Of a DNA stretch of 64,000 bases, positions 50,094 through 58,774 are shown in pieces. Every line of letters starts with the position of its first letter. Within the stretch, counting starts at the first letter, position 1. A model generated the notes under the pieces. It was not told the origin of the DNA. It worked only from the letters and a program-made list of their open reading frames with translations, and made no database searches. The translations under genes and the position numbers were made by a program. Origin of the DNA: SIG565 sp045613385 (GTDB taxonomy: Bacteria; Bacillota; Clostridia; Oscillospirales; Acutalibacteraceae); assembly GCA_045613385.1 (NCBI GenBank), contig JAZLAW010000020.1:62001-126000 (forward strand), in the 5' to 3' direction.

Positions 50094-50696
50094 TCACACT
50101 AAATCAGTGTTCTTTTTATTGGTTGTTAAAATAAAAATCCCTAAGTAAAAAAGTATTATAGATAAGTATTTTACAAAAGAAATTATATTTATAGGCAACA
50201 TATCTTTTGGTATAGAATTTATATAGTCCATTCCGCCAAGCAAAATAAATTCGCAAATTAGTATTATAATAGTTGTTAATATATAACCTATACATCCTAT
50301 TTTTAAAAGAATTGATAATTTTAAGTTATATAAAGTACCGCAAAAACAGAATATATTAAACAAGGCTGAAACTACGCTTAAAGCAAATAGAATTTTAGGA
50401 CCATTTTCAAATAATATATATTTCGGTGTACCGATAGCGGAAACTGCCACCGCATATAAATTTCTAAAAGCAATTATACCAAAAGCTAATGGAAATATAT
50501 ATTTCTTAAACTTAAATGTTTTATCTGCAAAAAACAAATAACACAGTATCAAAAATATCGGAATCAAGGACACAAAAGTGTTAATTATATTAGAAAACTT
50601 TAAAGTTGTAATAAATGTGCTAAAAATATTAAATATGCAATATACAGCAATTAAAACAAACGCAACTAACGTTCTTTTCGAATTAAAAGTTTTCAC
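50094..50696 (-). CDS. Hypothetical six-helix membrane protein
   Basis: A 200-residue hydrophobic protein starting at GTG 50696, behind GAGGAGTGA. Six or seven membrane helices with short loops fill the sequence, and a C-terminal basic tail (TTNKKNTD) follows. An ATG at 50744 lies in the upstream terminator hairpin and was rejected. The family is not recognised; no motif suggests a substrate. Monocistronic between two terminators. Confidence 0.7.
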   Translation of the reverse strand: MKTFNSKRTLVAFVLIAVYCIFNIFSTFITTLKFSNIINTFVSLIPIFLILCYLFFADKTFKFKKYIFPLAFGIIAFRNLYAVAVSAIGTPKYILFENGPKILFALSVVSALFNIFCFCGTLYNLKLSILLKIGCIGYILTTIIILICEFILLGGMDYINSIPKDMLPINIISFVKYLSIILFYLGIFILTTNKKNTDLV

Positions 50697-50709
50697 AAAA
50701 TCACTCCTC

Positions 50710-50745
50710 AAAACAAAAGATGTGCTACCGTTATGATAGCACATC
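50710..50745 (-). terminator. Terminator of the perR-rubrerythrin operon
   Basis: Minus strand: GATGTGCTA pairs with TAGCACATC around TCATAACGG, followed by TTTTGTTTT. Confidence 0.88.
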
Positions 50746-50768
50746 TCAGGTGATTTTACAATCAGATA

Positions 50769-51311
50769 TTACTTAAAATAACGAGCGAGAAGTCCCTCAA
50801 ATGCTTTGCCGTGTCGAGCCTCATCGCGTGCCATTTCGTGCACGGTATCGTGGATAGCATCAAGGCCTAATTCTTTAGCAAGTTTAGCAAGTTCGAATTT
50901 GCCCATTGTTGCGCCGTTTTCGGCATCAACGCGCATTGCAAGATTTTTCTTGGTAGAATCGGTTACAACTTCGCCTAAGAGTTCTGCAAATTTTGCTGCA
51001 TGTTCTGCCTCTTCATAAGCAGCTTTTTCCCAGTAAAGACCGATTTCGGGATAGCCTTCTCTATGTGCTACACGAGCCATTGCAAGATACATACCTACTT
51101 CACTGCATTCACCCTGGAAATTTTCGCGAAGACCGTCAATAATTCTCTGGTCAACACCCTGAGCTACACCTAATACGTGCTCAGCAGCCCATTCCATTTT
51201 TCCTTCTACTTCCTTGAATTTTGATGCAGGAACGTGGCAAATCGGACATTCTGCCGGAGCCGCATCGCCTTCGTGAACATAACCGCAAACACTACATACA
51301 AATTTTTTCAT
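50769..51311 (-). CDS. Reverse rubrerythrin (NADH peroxidase type)
   Basis: A 180-residue protein with the rubredoxin-like domain first: KKFVCSVCGYVHEGDAAPAECPICHVP holds the four iron ligands. A ferritin-like four-helix diiron domain follows, with Glu and His ligands in NFQGECSEVGMYLAMARVAHREGY and EKAAYEEAEHAAKF and a later MARDEARHGKAF. This order defines reverse rubrerythrins, which reduce hydrogen peroxide and oxygen in clostridia using NADH via rubredoxin. ATG at 51311 with GAGGTG upstream. It follows perR in an operon. Confidence 0.94.
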   Translation of the reverse strand: MKKFVCSVCGYVHEGDAAPAECPICHVPASKFKEVEGKMEWAAEHVLGVAQGVDQRIIDGLRENFQGECSEVGMYLAMARVAHREGYPEIGLYWEKAAYEEAEHAAKFAELLGEVVTDSTKKNLAMRVDAENGATMGKFELAKLAKELGLDAIHDTVHEMARDEARHGKAFEGLLARYFK

Positions 51312-51335
51312 AATTTTACACCTCATAATTAATAA

Positions 51336-51722
51336 TTAATTTTTATTTAAACTCAGGCATTCTCTGCAGATTCCTTCAAACAACCTTTTTTCAGAACGCA
51401 CAGAACAGTCGAGAGTTTTTTCAATATAATCGTTTAATGAATCATTCACCGCGGGACAGTCATAGATTGCTCCGCAAGACAAGCAGTGGAAGTGAATATG
51501 GTTACTTATATCGGCATCGAAATGCTGACAACCATCACTCACGGGAATTTCTGCTATCATACCTTCCTTATTCAGTTCAGTCAAGTTCCTATAAACCGTA
51601 CCTAAACTGATATTTGGTATCTGAAGTCTTGCCTGTTCATAAATCCAATTAACCGTCGGATGCGATTTTGTGTTTTGCAACACATTCATTACAACTTCAC
51701 GTTGCTTTGAGTAATTTTTCAT
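51336..51722 (-). CDS. perR: Fur-family peroxide regulator (PerR-like)
   Basis: A 128-residue Fur-family repressor. The winged helix covers residues 1-75 (SHPTVNWIYEQA, SLGTVYRNLTELNKEG), then the metal-sensing region DGCQHFDADISNHIHFHCLSCGAIYDC with the His/Asp site, and the structural zinc CxxC pair completed by CRECL near the end. Fe- or Mn-bound PerR senses peroxide by His oxidation. Linked to reverse rubrerythrin, which makes PerR the best assignment. A PerR-box-like palindrome lies just upstream. Confidence 0.9.
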   Translation of the reverse strand: MKNYSKQREVVMNVLQNTKSHPTVNWIYEQARLQIPNISLGTVYRNLTELNKEGMIAEIPVSDGCQHFDADISNHIHFHCLSCGAIYDCPAVNDSLNDYIEKTLDCSVRSEKRLFEGICRECLSLNKN

Positions 51723-51738
51723 ACGCGCCTCATAAAAC

Positions 51739-51751
51739 AGTAATTATTACT
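51739..51751. promoter_or_regulatory. PerR-box-like palindrome
   Basis: AGTAAT-T-ATTACT, a 13-base palindrome 17 bases before the perR ATG, similar to the PerR box core (ATAATNATTAT). Suggests autoregulation of the perR-rubrerythrin operon. Confidence 0.55.
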
Positions 51752-51861
51752 ATTTTTATTATAACACCTTTTTTTATTTTGTCAAGTGTTTTTTCATTGA
51801 CAAAATAATTTTTTTGTTGGATAATGTATTATAGAATAATTTAAAGAAGGTTTTTTAAAAA

Positions 51862-52491
51862 GTGAACAATAAGGGCATCTCAAATTATGTTATAAGACGT
51901 CTGCCCCGCTATTACCGTTTTTTAGGTGACTTGTCGGCGGCGGGAATTAAAAAAATATCATCCGGTGAACTTGCAAAGAAAATGGGGCTTACCGCAAGTC
52001 AGATACGACAGGACCTTAACTGCTTTGGCGGTTTTGGGCAACAAGGTTACGGCTACAATACCGATGAATTACGGCAGGAAATCGGGTATATCCTAGGTGT
52101 TGATACACCCAAAAAAGCGATACTTATTGGTATGGGTAATTTAGGACGCGCGATAGCGTTACATCTTAATTTTGAAGAAAAAGGCTTTAACCTTATAGGT
52201 ATATTCGATAAAAAAGAATCATTAATTGGCAACGTGGTCCGCAATATCCCTGTCCGCTCAACCAACTCTTTGGATGATTTCTGCCGAGAAAACAAACCCG
52301 ATGCCGCGATACTCTGCATACCAAAAGAAGCTGTCCCGCAAATCGCAGAGCATTTAATTAAGTTAGGTGTCAAAGGCTTTCTTAACTTCAGTCATTACGA
52401 TTTATCTATCAAATATGACAATATTACGGTTGAAAATGTCCATTTTGGTGACAGTTTAATGACTTTATCATATAATTTAAAGAATAATTGA
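51862..52491 (+). CDS. rex: Redox-sensing transcriptional repressor Rex
   Basis: A 209-residue NADH/NAD+ sensor. The N-terminal winged helix reads VIRRLPRYYRFL and GLTASQIRQDLNCFGGFGQQGYGYN, nearly the family consensus. The Rossmann domain opens with AILIGMGNLGRAIALH, followed by GIFDKKESLIGN and AAILCIPKEAVPQIAEHLIKLGVKGFLNF. In clostridia Rex controls fermentation and hydrogenase genes. GTG start at 51862 with GAAGG upstream. Confidence 0.96.
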   Translation: MNNKGISNYVIRRLPRYYRFLGDLSAAGIKKISSGELAKKMGLTASQIRQDLNCFGGFGQQGYGYNTDELRQEIGYILGVDTPKKAILIGMGNLGRAIALHLNFEEKGFNLIGIFDKKESLIGNVVRNIPVRSTNSLDDFCRENKPDAAILCIPKEAVPQIAEHLIKLGVKGFLNFSHYDLSIKYDNITVENVHFGDSLMTLSYNLKNN

Positions 52492-52525
52492 ATATTTGTA
52501 ACATAAAATAAGTGCGGTGAATTAA

Positions 52526-53203
52526 ATGGCTATAGTAATTATCCGCACTTTAATATTATATATTTTTGTAACTATAGGTATTCGTTTAATGGGAAAGCGA
52601 CAGATTGGTGATATGCAACCTAACGAGCTTGTAGTTACCTTAATAATTTCGGAAATTGCCGCAATCCCCCTTCAAGACACAACGCAACCATTAATAAACG
52701 GGGTTGTGGCTGTTTTTATGCTTGTAATCATAGAAATAATAATATCAGTACTGACAATGAAGTTTTTGCGGCTAAGGCAAATACTTAGCGGTAAGTCAAT
52801 AATCATAATCAAAGACGGAGAAATTGACCAAAAAGCTATAAAACAGGTACGGCTTACCGTAATAGACCTGATTGAACTGTTACGTGCCCAAGATGTTTTC
52901 GATATTTCTACTGTGGCATACGCGGTATTGGAAGTAAACGGAAATTTAAGTGTATTGCTCAAAGAGACCGAGATGCCCGTAACTGCAAAACAAATGAAAA
53001 TTAAAACCGAGAAGGATGCTTTATTATTGCCCGTAATTACCGATGGTAAGGTTATTGAAGATTCATTACAGACTGTTAATCACACAAAAAAAGATATAGA
53101 AAAAATACTAAGCGGCAAAAAAATCAAAATTAACGATGTCTTTTTGATGACACTTGATAAACTTGGTAATTACACGATAACTCAACGGGAGAAAAGCATA
53201 TGA
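52526..53203 (+). CDS. DUF421 membrane protein (YetF-like)
   Basis: A 225-residue protein with three N-terminal helices and a cytoplasmic C-terminal domain. The family text YIFVTIGIRLMGKRQIGDMQPNELVVTLIISEIAAIPLQD and ELLRAQDVFDISTVAYAVLEVNGNLSV is clear. Function unknown; in spore formers relatives are linked with membrane properties during sporulation. It overlaps the DUF4363 gene by 4 bases, a pairing often seen in clostridia. Confidence 0.9.
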   Translation: MAIVIIRTLILYIFVTIGIRLMGKRQIGDMQPNELVVTLIISEIAAIPLQDTTQPLINGVVAVFMLVIIEIIISVLTMKFLRLRQILSGKSIIIIKDGEIDQKAIKQVRLTVIDLIELLRAQDVFDISTVAYAVLEVNGNLSVLLKETEMPVTAKQMKIKTEKDALLLPVITDGKVIEDSLQTVNHTKKDIEKILSGKKIKINDVFLMTLDKLGNYTITQREKSI

Positions 53204-53577
53204 AAAGATTGATTGCCGCCGCCGTTCTCGGAGTCGTTGTTATCGCCGCTCTTATAGCCGATATTATGCTTACAAACAAGGTAGTAGAAACAGTATCTAA
53301 AGATATAAAAAACTGCAAGACCGCCGCCGAGCAGGGTGACTACACAGCCGCAAAGGCATATGCCGAGACTTTGGAAAAAAACTGGGAAAAAACGGAAACT
53401 TATTTTTCTCTCTTTATAAATCACGATTTGATAGATAATATGGGGGTTTCTGTATCTAAACTTGTGCCATTAGCTAACTCAAGAGACAGTATGTATTTAA
53501 CCGAATGCCGAGTAATTGAAGTCACTCTCACCCATATAAAAAACGATTCACGATTTAATCTGCATAATTTATTGTAA
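53200..53577 (+). CDS. DUF4363 family protein
   Basis: A 125-residue protein with one N-terminal membrane anchor (residues ~3-24), followed by a helical domain with the conserved NWEKTETYFSLFINHDLID stretch typical of DUF4363. The start overlaps the DUF421 stop as ATGA, so the two are translated together and probably interact. Function unknown. Confidence 0.87.
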   Translation: MKRLIAAAVLGVVVIAALIADIMLTNKVVETVSKDIKNCKTAAEQGDYTAAKAYAETLEKNWEKTETYFSLFINHDLIDNMGVSVSKLVPLANSRDSMYLTECRVIEVTLTHIKNDSRFNLHNLL

Positions 53578-53579
53578 AA

Positions 53580-53616
53580 GAAAAAACCGACCGGTCAAAA
53601 CCGGTCGGTTTGATTT
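53580..53616. terminator. Bidirectional terminator
   Basis: AACCGACCGG pairs with CCGGTCGGTT around TCAAAA, between the convergent DUF4363 and rpsT genes; A and T runs on the outer sides. Confidence 0.9.
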
Positions 53617-53627
53617 TCTAAGAATAA

Positions 53628-53888
53628 TTAGTTAGCTTTGTTCAAACGGGTAACCAAAGCAGATTTCTTATGAGCAGCTGTATTCTTGTGAAGAATACCT
53701 TTAGAAGCAGCTTGGTCAATCTTCTTAACCGCAGCTTTTACTGCTTCGCCTGCATTAGCATCCTTGCTCTCGATAGCAGCATCAGCCTTCTTAACTGCTG
53801 TTCTGAGAGCCGAACGATAAGCCTTATTGCGCTGATTGTTAGCCTCGCTTACGAGAACGCGTTTCTTAGCAGATTTAATATTAGGCAT
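53628..53888 (-). CDS. rpsT: Small ribosomal subunit protein bS20
   Basis: An 86-residue basic helical protein that binds 16S rRNA early in 30S assembly. PNIKSAKKRVLVSEANNQRN at the start and the KGILHKNTAAHKKSALVTRLNK ending are standard for bS20. ATG with a perfect AGGAGG site upstream. A sigma-A promoter lies 37 bases before the start. Confidence 0.97.
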   Translation of the reverse strand: MPNIKSAKKRVLVSEANNQRNKAYRSALRTAVKKADAAIESKDANAGEAVKAAVKKIDQAASKGILHKNTAAHKKSALVTRLNKAN

Positions 53889-53924
53889 ATTGTCGCACCT
53901 CCTCTAAAATACTCACGTAAAGTT

Positions 53925-53953
53925 ATATTACCACTTTTTATTCATAAATGCAA
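53925..53953 (-). promoter_or_regulatory. Sigma-A promoter of rpsT
   Basis: Minus strand: TTGCAT (53953-53948), 17 bases, TAATAT (53930-53925). Confidence 0.7.
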
Positions 53954-54004
53954 TAGTTTTTTAATAAAAATTTCAAATATGTCAATAATATATGCGGTGA
54001 TTTT

Positions 54005-54862
54005 ATGTACAACAGGACAGATTTGGCGGTTGAAAAGTTAAAAGATGCGAAAAATGCGCCGAGCGGTATAACAAATAAAGAAGTTTTTTACGGCGACATT
54101 ACGGTTACCCACACCGTAATTGAGGATGATGATGGTGCCACAGCTATAGGCAAACCCATAGGAGATTATATTACTATTACTCTCCCTGCCCCACCGCAAA
54201 GTTCATCTCACCCCGAAGACAATGAAAAGGTTATAGCGGAAGAAATCAAAAAGTTATTGCCGCAAAAATGTGGCGGTGTACTTGTATTAGGTCTCGGCAA
54301 CCGTGAAATCACTCCCGATGCCTTGGGCCCTAAAACCACCGACTGCATTCTTGCCACGCGACATATTACAAAATCCCTTGCCGAAGAAATCGGTCTATCA
54401 AATTTAAAAAGTGTTGCTGTAATTTCCCCCGGTGTTTTGGGCCAGACTGGTATTGAAACAGGTGAGATTTTAGCGGCGATTGTAAATAGGATAAATCCAT
54501 CGGCAGTTATTGTTATTGATGCCTTGGCAGCCAAAAGCATATCAAGGCTCGGCACTACAATACAATTATCAAATACCGGTATTTCCCCCGGCTCAGGGGT
54601 TGGGAATGCAAGGCAGGAAATAAACCGTAAAACTTTGGGAGTCCCTGTGATATCGGTGGGCATACCGACAGTTGTAGAAGCTTCTACTATGATTTACGAT
54701 TTAACAAATACCCGTCACAGCTCTGATACCTACGGTAAAATGATTGTAACACCAAAAGAAATCGACCTTATTATTGAACATTCTGCAAAACTTTTAGGTT
54801 TCTCTATCAACCGTGCATTACAACCAGAAATTGATAGTGAAATACTGCGAATATTAGTATAA
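54005..54862 (+). CDS. gpr: Germination protease GPR (spore endopeptidase)
   Basis: A 285-residue aspartic-type peptidase that degrades small acid-soluble proteins during germination. RTDLAVEKLKDAK opens the pro-region; VLVLGLGNREITPDALGPKT, ISPGVLGQTGIETGEI, VIVIDALAAKSISRLGTTIQLSNTGISPGSGVGN and ISVGIPTVVEAST are the conserved blocks, with the catalytic Asp residues in the first and third. The GVGN region includes the usual autoprocessing-linked segment. It is direct evidence for endospore formation. Next gene is spoIIP, the classic gpr-spoIIP pair. Confidence 0.96.
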   Translation: MYNRTDLAVEKLKDAKNAPSGITNKEVFYGDITVTHTVIEDDDGATAIGKPIGDYITITLPAPPQSSSHPEDNEKVIAEEIKKLLPQKCGGVLVLGLGNREITPDALGPKTTDCILATRHITKSLAEEIGLSNLKSVAVISPGVLGQTGIETGEILAAIVNRINPSAVIVIDALAAKSISRLGTTIQLSNTGISPGSGVGNARQEINRKTLGVPVISVGIPTVVEASTMIYDLTNTRHSSDTYGKMIVTPKEIDLIIEHSAKLLGFSINRALQPEIDSEILRILV

Positions 54863-54901
54863 AACATTTCTTTTTTTCATAGTATAAATTGGTGTTGTTA
54901 T

Positions 54902-55951
54902 ATGAATTTTAAAAGTTTTTTAATACTGCTTTTGGTTATGGCCGCGGCTCTTTATACTGGCATTAACGGAACATACGAATATATAAATTACAGATTTCCC
55001 GTTCTATTTACCGAAATCAACGATAATATCACGAATTCCCTTATGGCAGCCGCGCCTACAGTACCTACACCGACACCAATACCCCAAATTCAAGAACAAA
55101 CCGACAAGACGGAAAGTGAAACTACAGAAAATTCGGCGCCTGTCATAAACGACCAGCCTGTAATAGGAAAAATAACCGACCGATTTATTTCCCCCTATGG
55201 TGCCAACACATCATATAATAATGTGTTTTTAAAAAATAATACCGGGGTGCCAATAAATCTATCGGAATTATTAAAACAAAAGCTTACATTCACAATACAA
55301 AAAAATTCGGCGCCGCAGGTACTTATAGTACACACCCACGCGACCGAAAGTTATATGACCGAGGATAGAGATTATTATACCGAAGCGGATGAACCGCGCA
55401 GACTTGAAAATAATCAGAATATGGTGCATATAGGAGAAATATTTGCTAAAAAACTTAATGAAGCAAATATAGGGGTAATTCACGATAAGACATTGCACGA
55501 CCACCCTTCTTATACGGGAAGTTACACACGTTCGGCCGAAACGATAACCCGCCACTTACAAGAGAATCCATCCATCAAAATAGTCATAGACATACACCGT
55601 GATGCCATAACTGATGACAACAAAATAAAAACACGACCCGTAGTACAATTTGATGGGCAAAACACCGCACAGGTTATGCTTGTTATGGGAAGCGAAACCG
55701 ACGGTATAACAAATTTCCCAAACTGGAAACAAAATCTGGCATTTGCCGTTAAATATCAACAAACAATGGAGGTAATGTATCCGGGAATTGCAAGAGCAAT
55801 AACACTAAACAGTGCAAAATACAACCAAAATCTGACTGTAGGTTCTATTTTACTTGAAGTTGGAAGTGAAGCTAACACATTTAGTGAGGCCGAATCTGCG
55901 GCCGAAAAATCAGCTACAGCTCTTGTCAATTTGCTCAATACAATAAAATAG
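54902..55951 (+). CDS. spoIIP: Stage II sporulation protein P
   Basis: A 349-residue membrane-anchored peptidoglycan hydrolase needed for engulfment. An N-terminal helix (residues ~4-22) is followed by a Pro/Thr-rich spacer and the amidase/endopeptidase domain: VLIVHTHATESYM with the zinc His, NQNMVHIGEIFAKKLNE with a Glu, VIDIHRDAI with the second His, and LLEVGSEANTFSEAE with the catalytic Glu. It lies 39 bases after gpr. A weak sigma-E-like CATAGTAT is upstream, not strong enough to call. Confidence 0.95.
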   Translation: MNFKSFLILLLVMAAALYTGINGTYEYINYRFPVLFTEINDNITNSLMAAAPTVPTPTPIPQIQEQTDKTESETTENSAPVINDQPVIGKITDRFISPYGANTSYNNVFLKNNTGVPINLSELLKQKLTFTIQKNSAPQVLIVHTHATESYMTEDRDYYTEADEPRRLENNQNMVHIGEIFAKKLNEANIGVIHDKTLHDHPSYTGSYTRSAETITRHLQENPSIKIVIDIHRDAITDDNKIKTRPVVQFDGQNTAQVMLVMGSETDGITNFPNWKQNLAFAVKYQQTMEVMYPGIARAITLNSAKYNQNLTVGSILLEVGSEANTFSEAESAAEKSATALVNLLNTIK

Positions 55952-56146
55952 ATGAAACATAAAGAAATTTTCTGGCGGAGTGTTAAAATTACCGCAATTA
56001 TTATTTTTAATATTGTATTACTTTTTTACGGTATTTGTTATGCTTATAAAAATATACGACTTATCGGTTATGGCGAATATACAGACATTGTAAAAATAAA
56101 TGAAGAAGATATTAAAATTTTCGATTTTTACATTAAAAAGACCTGA
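55952..56146 (+). CDS. Small membrane protein after spoIIP
   Basis: A 64-residue protein starting immediately after the spoIIP stop (TAGATG). Basic start, one helix (residues ~10-30), then a polar tail with Asp, Glu and Lys. Its stop lies in the terminator hairpin. Family not recognised; its position suggests a sporulation-time role, but nothing in the sequence shows it. Confidence 0.6.
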   Translation: MKHKEIFWRSVKITAIIIFNIVLLFYGICYAYKNIRLIGYGEYTDIVKINEEDIKIFDFYIKKT

Positions 56147-56171
56147 TTATCATCTGATAATCAGGTCTTTT
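56136..56171. terminator. Bidirectional terminator
   Basis: AAAAGACCTGATTATC pairs exactly with GATAATCAGGTCTTTT around ATCT (16 bp), between the spoIIP operon and the convergent pseudokinase gene. Confidence 0.93.
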
Positions 56172-56172
56172 C

Positions 56173-57885
56173 TTATTCTTCTGTTGAACTTACTATATCT
56201 GATGCTGTATCTTCCGAATCGTTGGCTTTGATAACACGAAGAACTATATGGGCATCTGTATCAACACCCATACCAATTCCCGGTTCAATCTCAGTAACCG
56301 TATTTGCCGGTTGTTGAGTATTATAAATATCTACAACATCTATTCTTTCTATATTTTTATAGTCAAAGCCGAGTTTCATTAATTCAAATACCGCTTCATC
56401 AAAGGTTTTACCTATCAAATCAGGTATTGCAACCGTCTTTGGCCCCAAACTTAAGGTTATTTGGATGTTTGTACCTTTTACTACCGACTGGTCGCTTGTA
56501 GGCGTCTGAGCAATAATATACCCGCGCGGATACTTATCACTGAAATTTTTATCAACAACTTCAAAGGTGAAGAAGGTTTTATAATCGACACTATCTACTA
56601 CATCGGAATATTTTTTACCAATAAGGTCGGGTACCTGGAACAAATTAGATTCTTCTACAGGCGGAGTAACCGGTGTTTCATCGGCCGGTGGCGGAGTTTG
56701 TACTACAGGTTGACTCGGTGTAGGATTTTTAGTTTCCTCATTTTTGTTGCCTAAAAAGTAATACCCGAGAAGCGACAAAACTATAAGCACTGTTGCAGTA
56801 ATAACAGATGCAATTACTGCATAGTTTTTGCCGCTTTTCTCCTTTTTGACAGGTTGTGCCGTAACAACCGGAGTATTAACCACCTGTGTATGCGCAACAG
56901 GCTTTACGGCGGGTGCCGTTTCTGTCGCTACAGGAGTCAACGAAATACGAAAAGCATCCATATCCTGAGTTCTGTTTTCCGGCATTATTTGTAAAGCATT
57001 AGCAAGGGCAGATAAAACAAATTTTGGCAATATTTCCGCATATCTTGAAGGTATCTGCAAATTATCATTTGAAATGCGCTCAGCCACATCGGTAGGTGCC
57101 GTACCCATAAGTACGCGGAAAAGAGTTGCCGCCATACCGTAAACATCGGTATATTTACCATCGCGACACTCGATATCATATCCATACTGTTCAACCGCAG
57201 AAAATCCCGGGAATAACTGAATTGTCATATTGCTTCTCGACATTCTGACAGGTCTTATACAAAATCCACCAAGCTTAAGCTTTCCGTCGCGGCCGACCAT
57301 TACTGTCTCCGGTGATATGCCACGGTGTATTATACCCGCTTCATGCAGCGCGGCCACTGTAGTAATAAGCGGCAAAAACAGGGGGCGGGCCTGTTCCCAC
57401 TTGAGATTTCCGCCATTTCTTACCAAAAACTCTCTGAGGGTAATTCCCTGTATTGCTTTAGTAATAACATAAGCTGTTCCGTTATCTTCGAAAATTTCTA
57501 TCGTTTCGGTCAAGGATGGAAGTCCTGTAATTTTAGCAATCTTTCTATTCAATTCAAGAAAGTTCATTATTCCTTCATTAAATACAAATTCATTGCCCGA
57601 AATAATCGAAACACTACCATCTTCATTGCGTTTCGCTATGCCCTTAGGAAAATACTCACGTATATTTACAACGCTGTCGTTTTCATTATCCCAACCAATG
57701 TATGTAACACCTTCGCCATTATTCTCGGTGGCATTACCCACCAAATAGCGTTCCTTTATCCAGGTGCGTACGGATAAATATTCTTTATCATTATTATCTT
57801 TGGAATTATATCCGCAGATAGAGCATATGCTCTCTCCACCGTTATCATTCATACATCCCAGACATAATCTCTCAGTATTTAACAT
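56173..57885 (-). CDS. Membrane pseudokinase with zinc ribbon and two PASTA domains
   Basis: 570 residues. Cys8, Cys11, Cys21 and Cys24 form an N-terminal zinc ribbon; a kinase-like domain spans about 30-320; a helix lies near 362; two PASTA domains follow (about 410-475 and 480-550). The kinase motifs are degenerate: VNIREYFP replaces the VAIK lysine, HRGISPETV near residue 185 lacks the catalytic Asp of HRD, and LGGFC near 206 lacks the Asp of DFG. PASTA repeats bind muropeptides or beta-lactams, so it may sense wall material and act by binding rather than phosphorylation. ATG at 57885 with AAGGAG. Confidence 0.82.
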   Translation of the reverse strand: MLNTERLCLGCMNDNGGESICSICGYNSKDNNDKEYLSVRTWIKERYLVGNATENNGEGVTYIGWDNENDSVVNIREYFPKGIAKRNEDGSVSIISGNEFVFNEGIMNFLELNRKIAKITGLPSLTETIEIFEDNGTAYVITKAIQGITLREFLVRNGGNLKWEQARPLFLPLITTVAALHEAGIIHRGISPETVMVGRDGKLKLGGFCIRPVRMSRSNMTIQLFPGFSAVEQYGYDIECRDGKYTDVYGMAATLFRVLMGTAPTDVAERISNDNLQIPSRYAEILPKFVLSALANALQIMPENRTQDMDAFRISLTPVATETAPAVKPVAHTQVVNTPVVTAQPVKKEKSGKNYAVIASVITATVLIVLSLLGYYFLGNKNEETKNPTPSQPVVQTPPPADETPVTPPVEESNLFQVPDLIGKKYSDVVDSVDYKTFFTFEVVDKNFSDKYPRGYIIAQTPTSDQSVVKGTNIQITLSLGPKTVAIPDLIGKTFDEAVFELMKLGFDYKNIERIDVVDIYNTQQPANTVTEIEPGIGMGVDTDAHIVLRVIKANDSEDTASDIVSSTEE

Positions 57886-57977
57886 AAAAATCTCCTTTGA
57901 TATATGCGAGAAATTAGATTTACCCACGTATTATATCACAAAACAAAGAAAAAGTATAGTTTCTATTCTGTAACCTT

Positions 57978-58673
57978 TTATACGTTTTGACTAACTGCAG
58001 TCATTATTGGCAATATCTTCTTGAAAACACAGGTGTGTTTTGGTGTAACCTTACGGTCTTCGTGCAAGGAGCCAAAATACCAATGTCTATATTTACACAT
58101 TTCATCTATCTCTTCAAAAAAGCCATTTAATTTATTAACATTAGCCGAAGTGCCGCTACGTAAAAGCATCGCGCTTTTAACCAAAGAAGGCGGCTCGTGA
58201 GTAATAATATAATCTACTGTGCAGTTTTCTTCATCAAGAAGTTTTGCGCCATCTGTCATCTCTTCGGGAGATGGCATTTCTTCTTTCCACCAAAGACCGT
58301 TTTCAATACGCATATCCTTATCCATACTCTCACCGCCGCCGAAAGTAAATATTCTCAGTCCATCTATATTAAAAATCTGGCCGCGCATTAAGTGTATCAG
58401 ATTACCGTTTATGCGATGTACCATACCGCCCTTCCAATAGGTCGTGCGGCAGGAATTGATTAAATCATAATTATCGTGGGTTCCGTCAACAAAGGCGACC
58501 GTAAACTTTCTGCTGCCCAAATATTCGATATATTCCCTTTCTTTTTCTCCGCCGTTCCAAAGGTAACCAAAGTCGCCGCAAACAATAAGCACATCACCCT
58601 TTTTAAGCTTAAACCACTCTTTATCATACAGGCGTGTTTCATCGCCGTGCATATCCCCTGTTATATAAACCAA
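57978..58673 (-). CDS. Metallophosphoesterase family protein
   Basis: A 231-residue calcineurin-like phosphatase. The dinuclear metal motifs are visible: GDMHGD near residue 6, VCGDFGYLW near residue 33, DGTHDNYD (the usual GNHD with Thr for Asn) near residue 60, YIITHEPP near residue 150 and FGSLHED near residue 205. Its substrate could be a phosphoprotein, cyclic nucleotide or Ap4A; not assignable. TTG start at 58673 with GGGGTG upstream; no ATG fits. Confidence 0.85.
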   Translation of the reverse strand: MVYITGDMHGDETRLYDKEWFKLKKGDVLIVCGDFGYLWNGGEKEREYIEYLGSRKFTVAFVDGTHDNYDLINSCRTTYWKGGMVHRINGNLIHLMRGQIFNIDGLRIFTFGGGESMDKDMRIENGLWWKEEMPSPEEMTDGAKLLDEENCTVDYIITHEPPSLVKSAMLLRSGTSANVNKLNGFFEEIDEMCKYRHWYFGSLHEDRKVTPKHTCVFKKILPIMTAVSQNV

Positions 58674-58774
58674 TCTGACACCCCACTAAAGATAAATTTT
58701 TATCTTCCATTTTTCTTTTACTTAATGTATAATATTAACTGGAATTATAAATATAATATTGTGTTGAGGTTGCT

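Noticed and set aside
54863..54901. Sigma-E promoter before spoIIP
   Set aside because: CATAGTAT is close to a -10 element but no convincing -35 is at the right distance.
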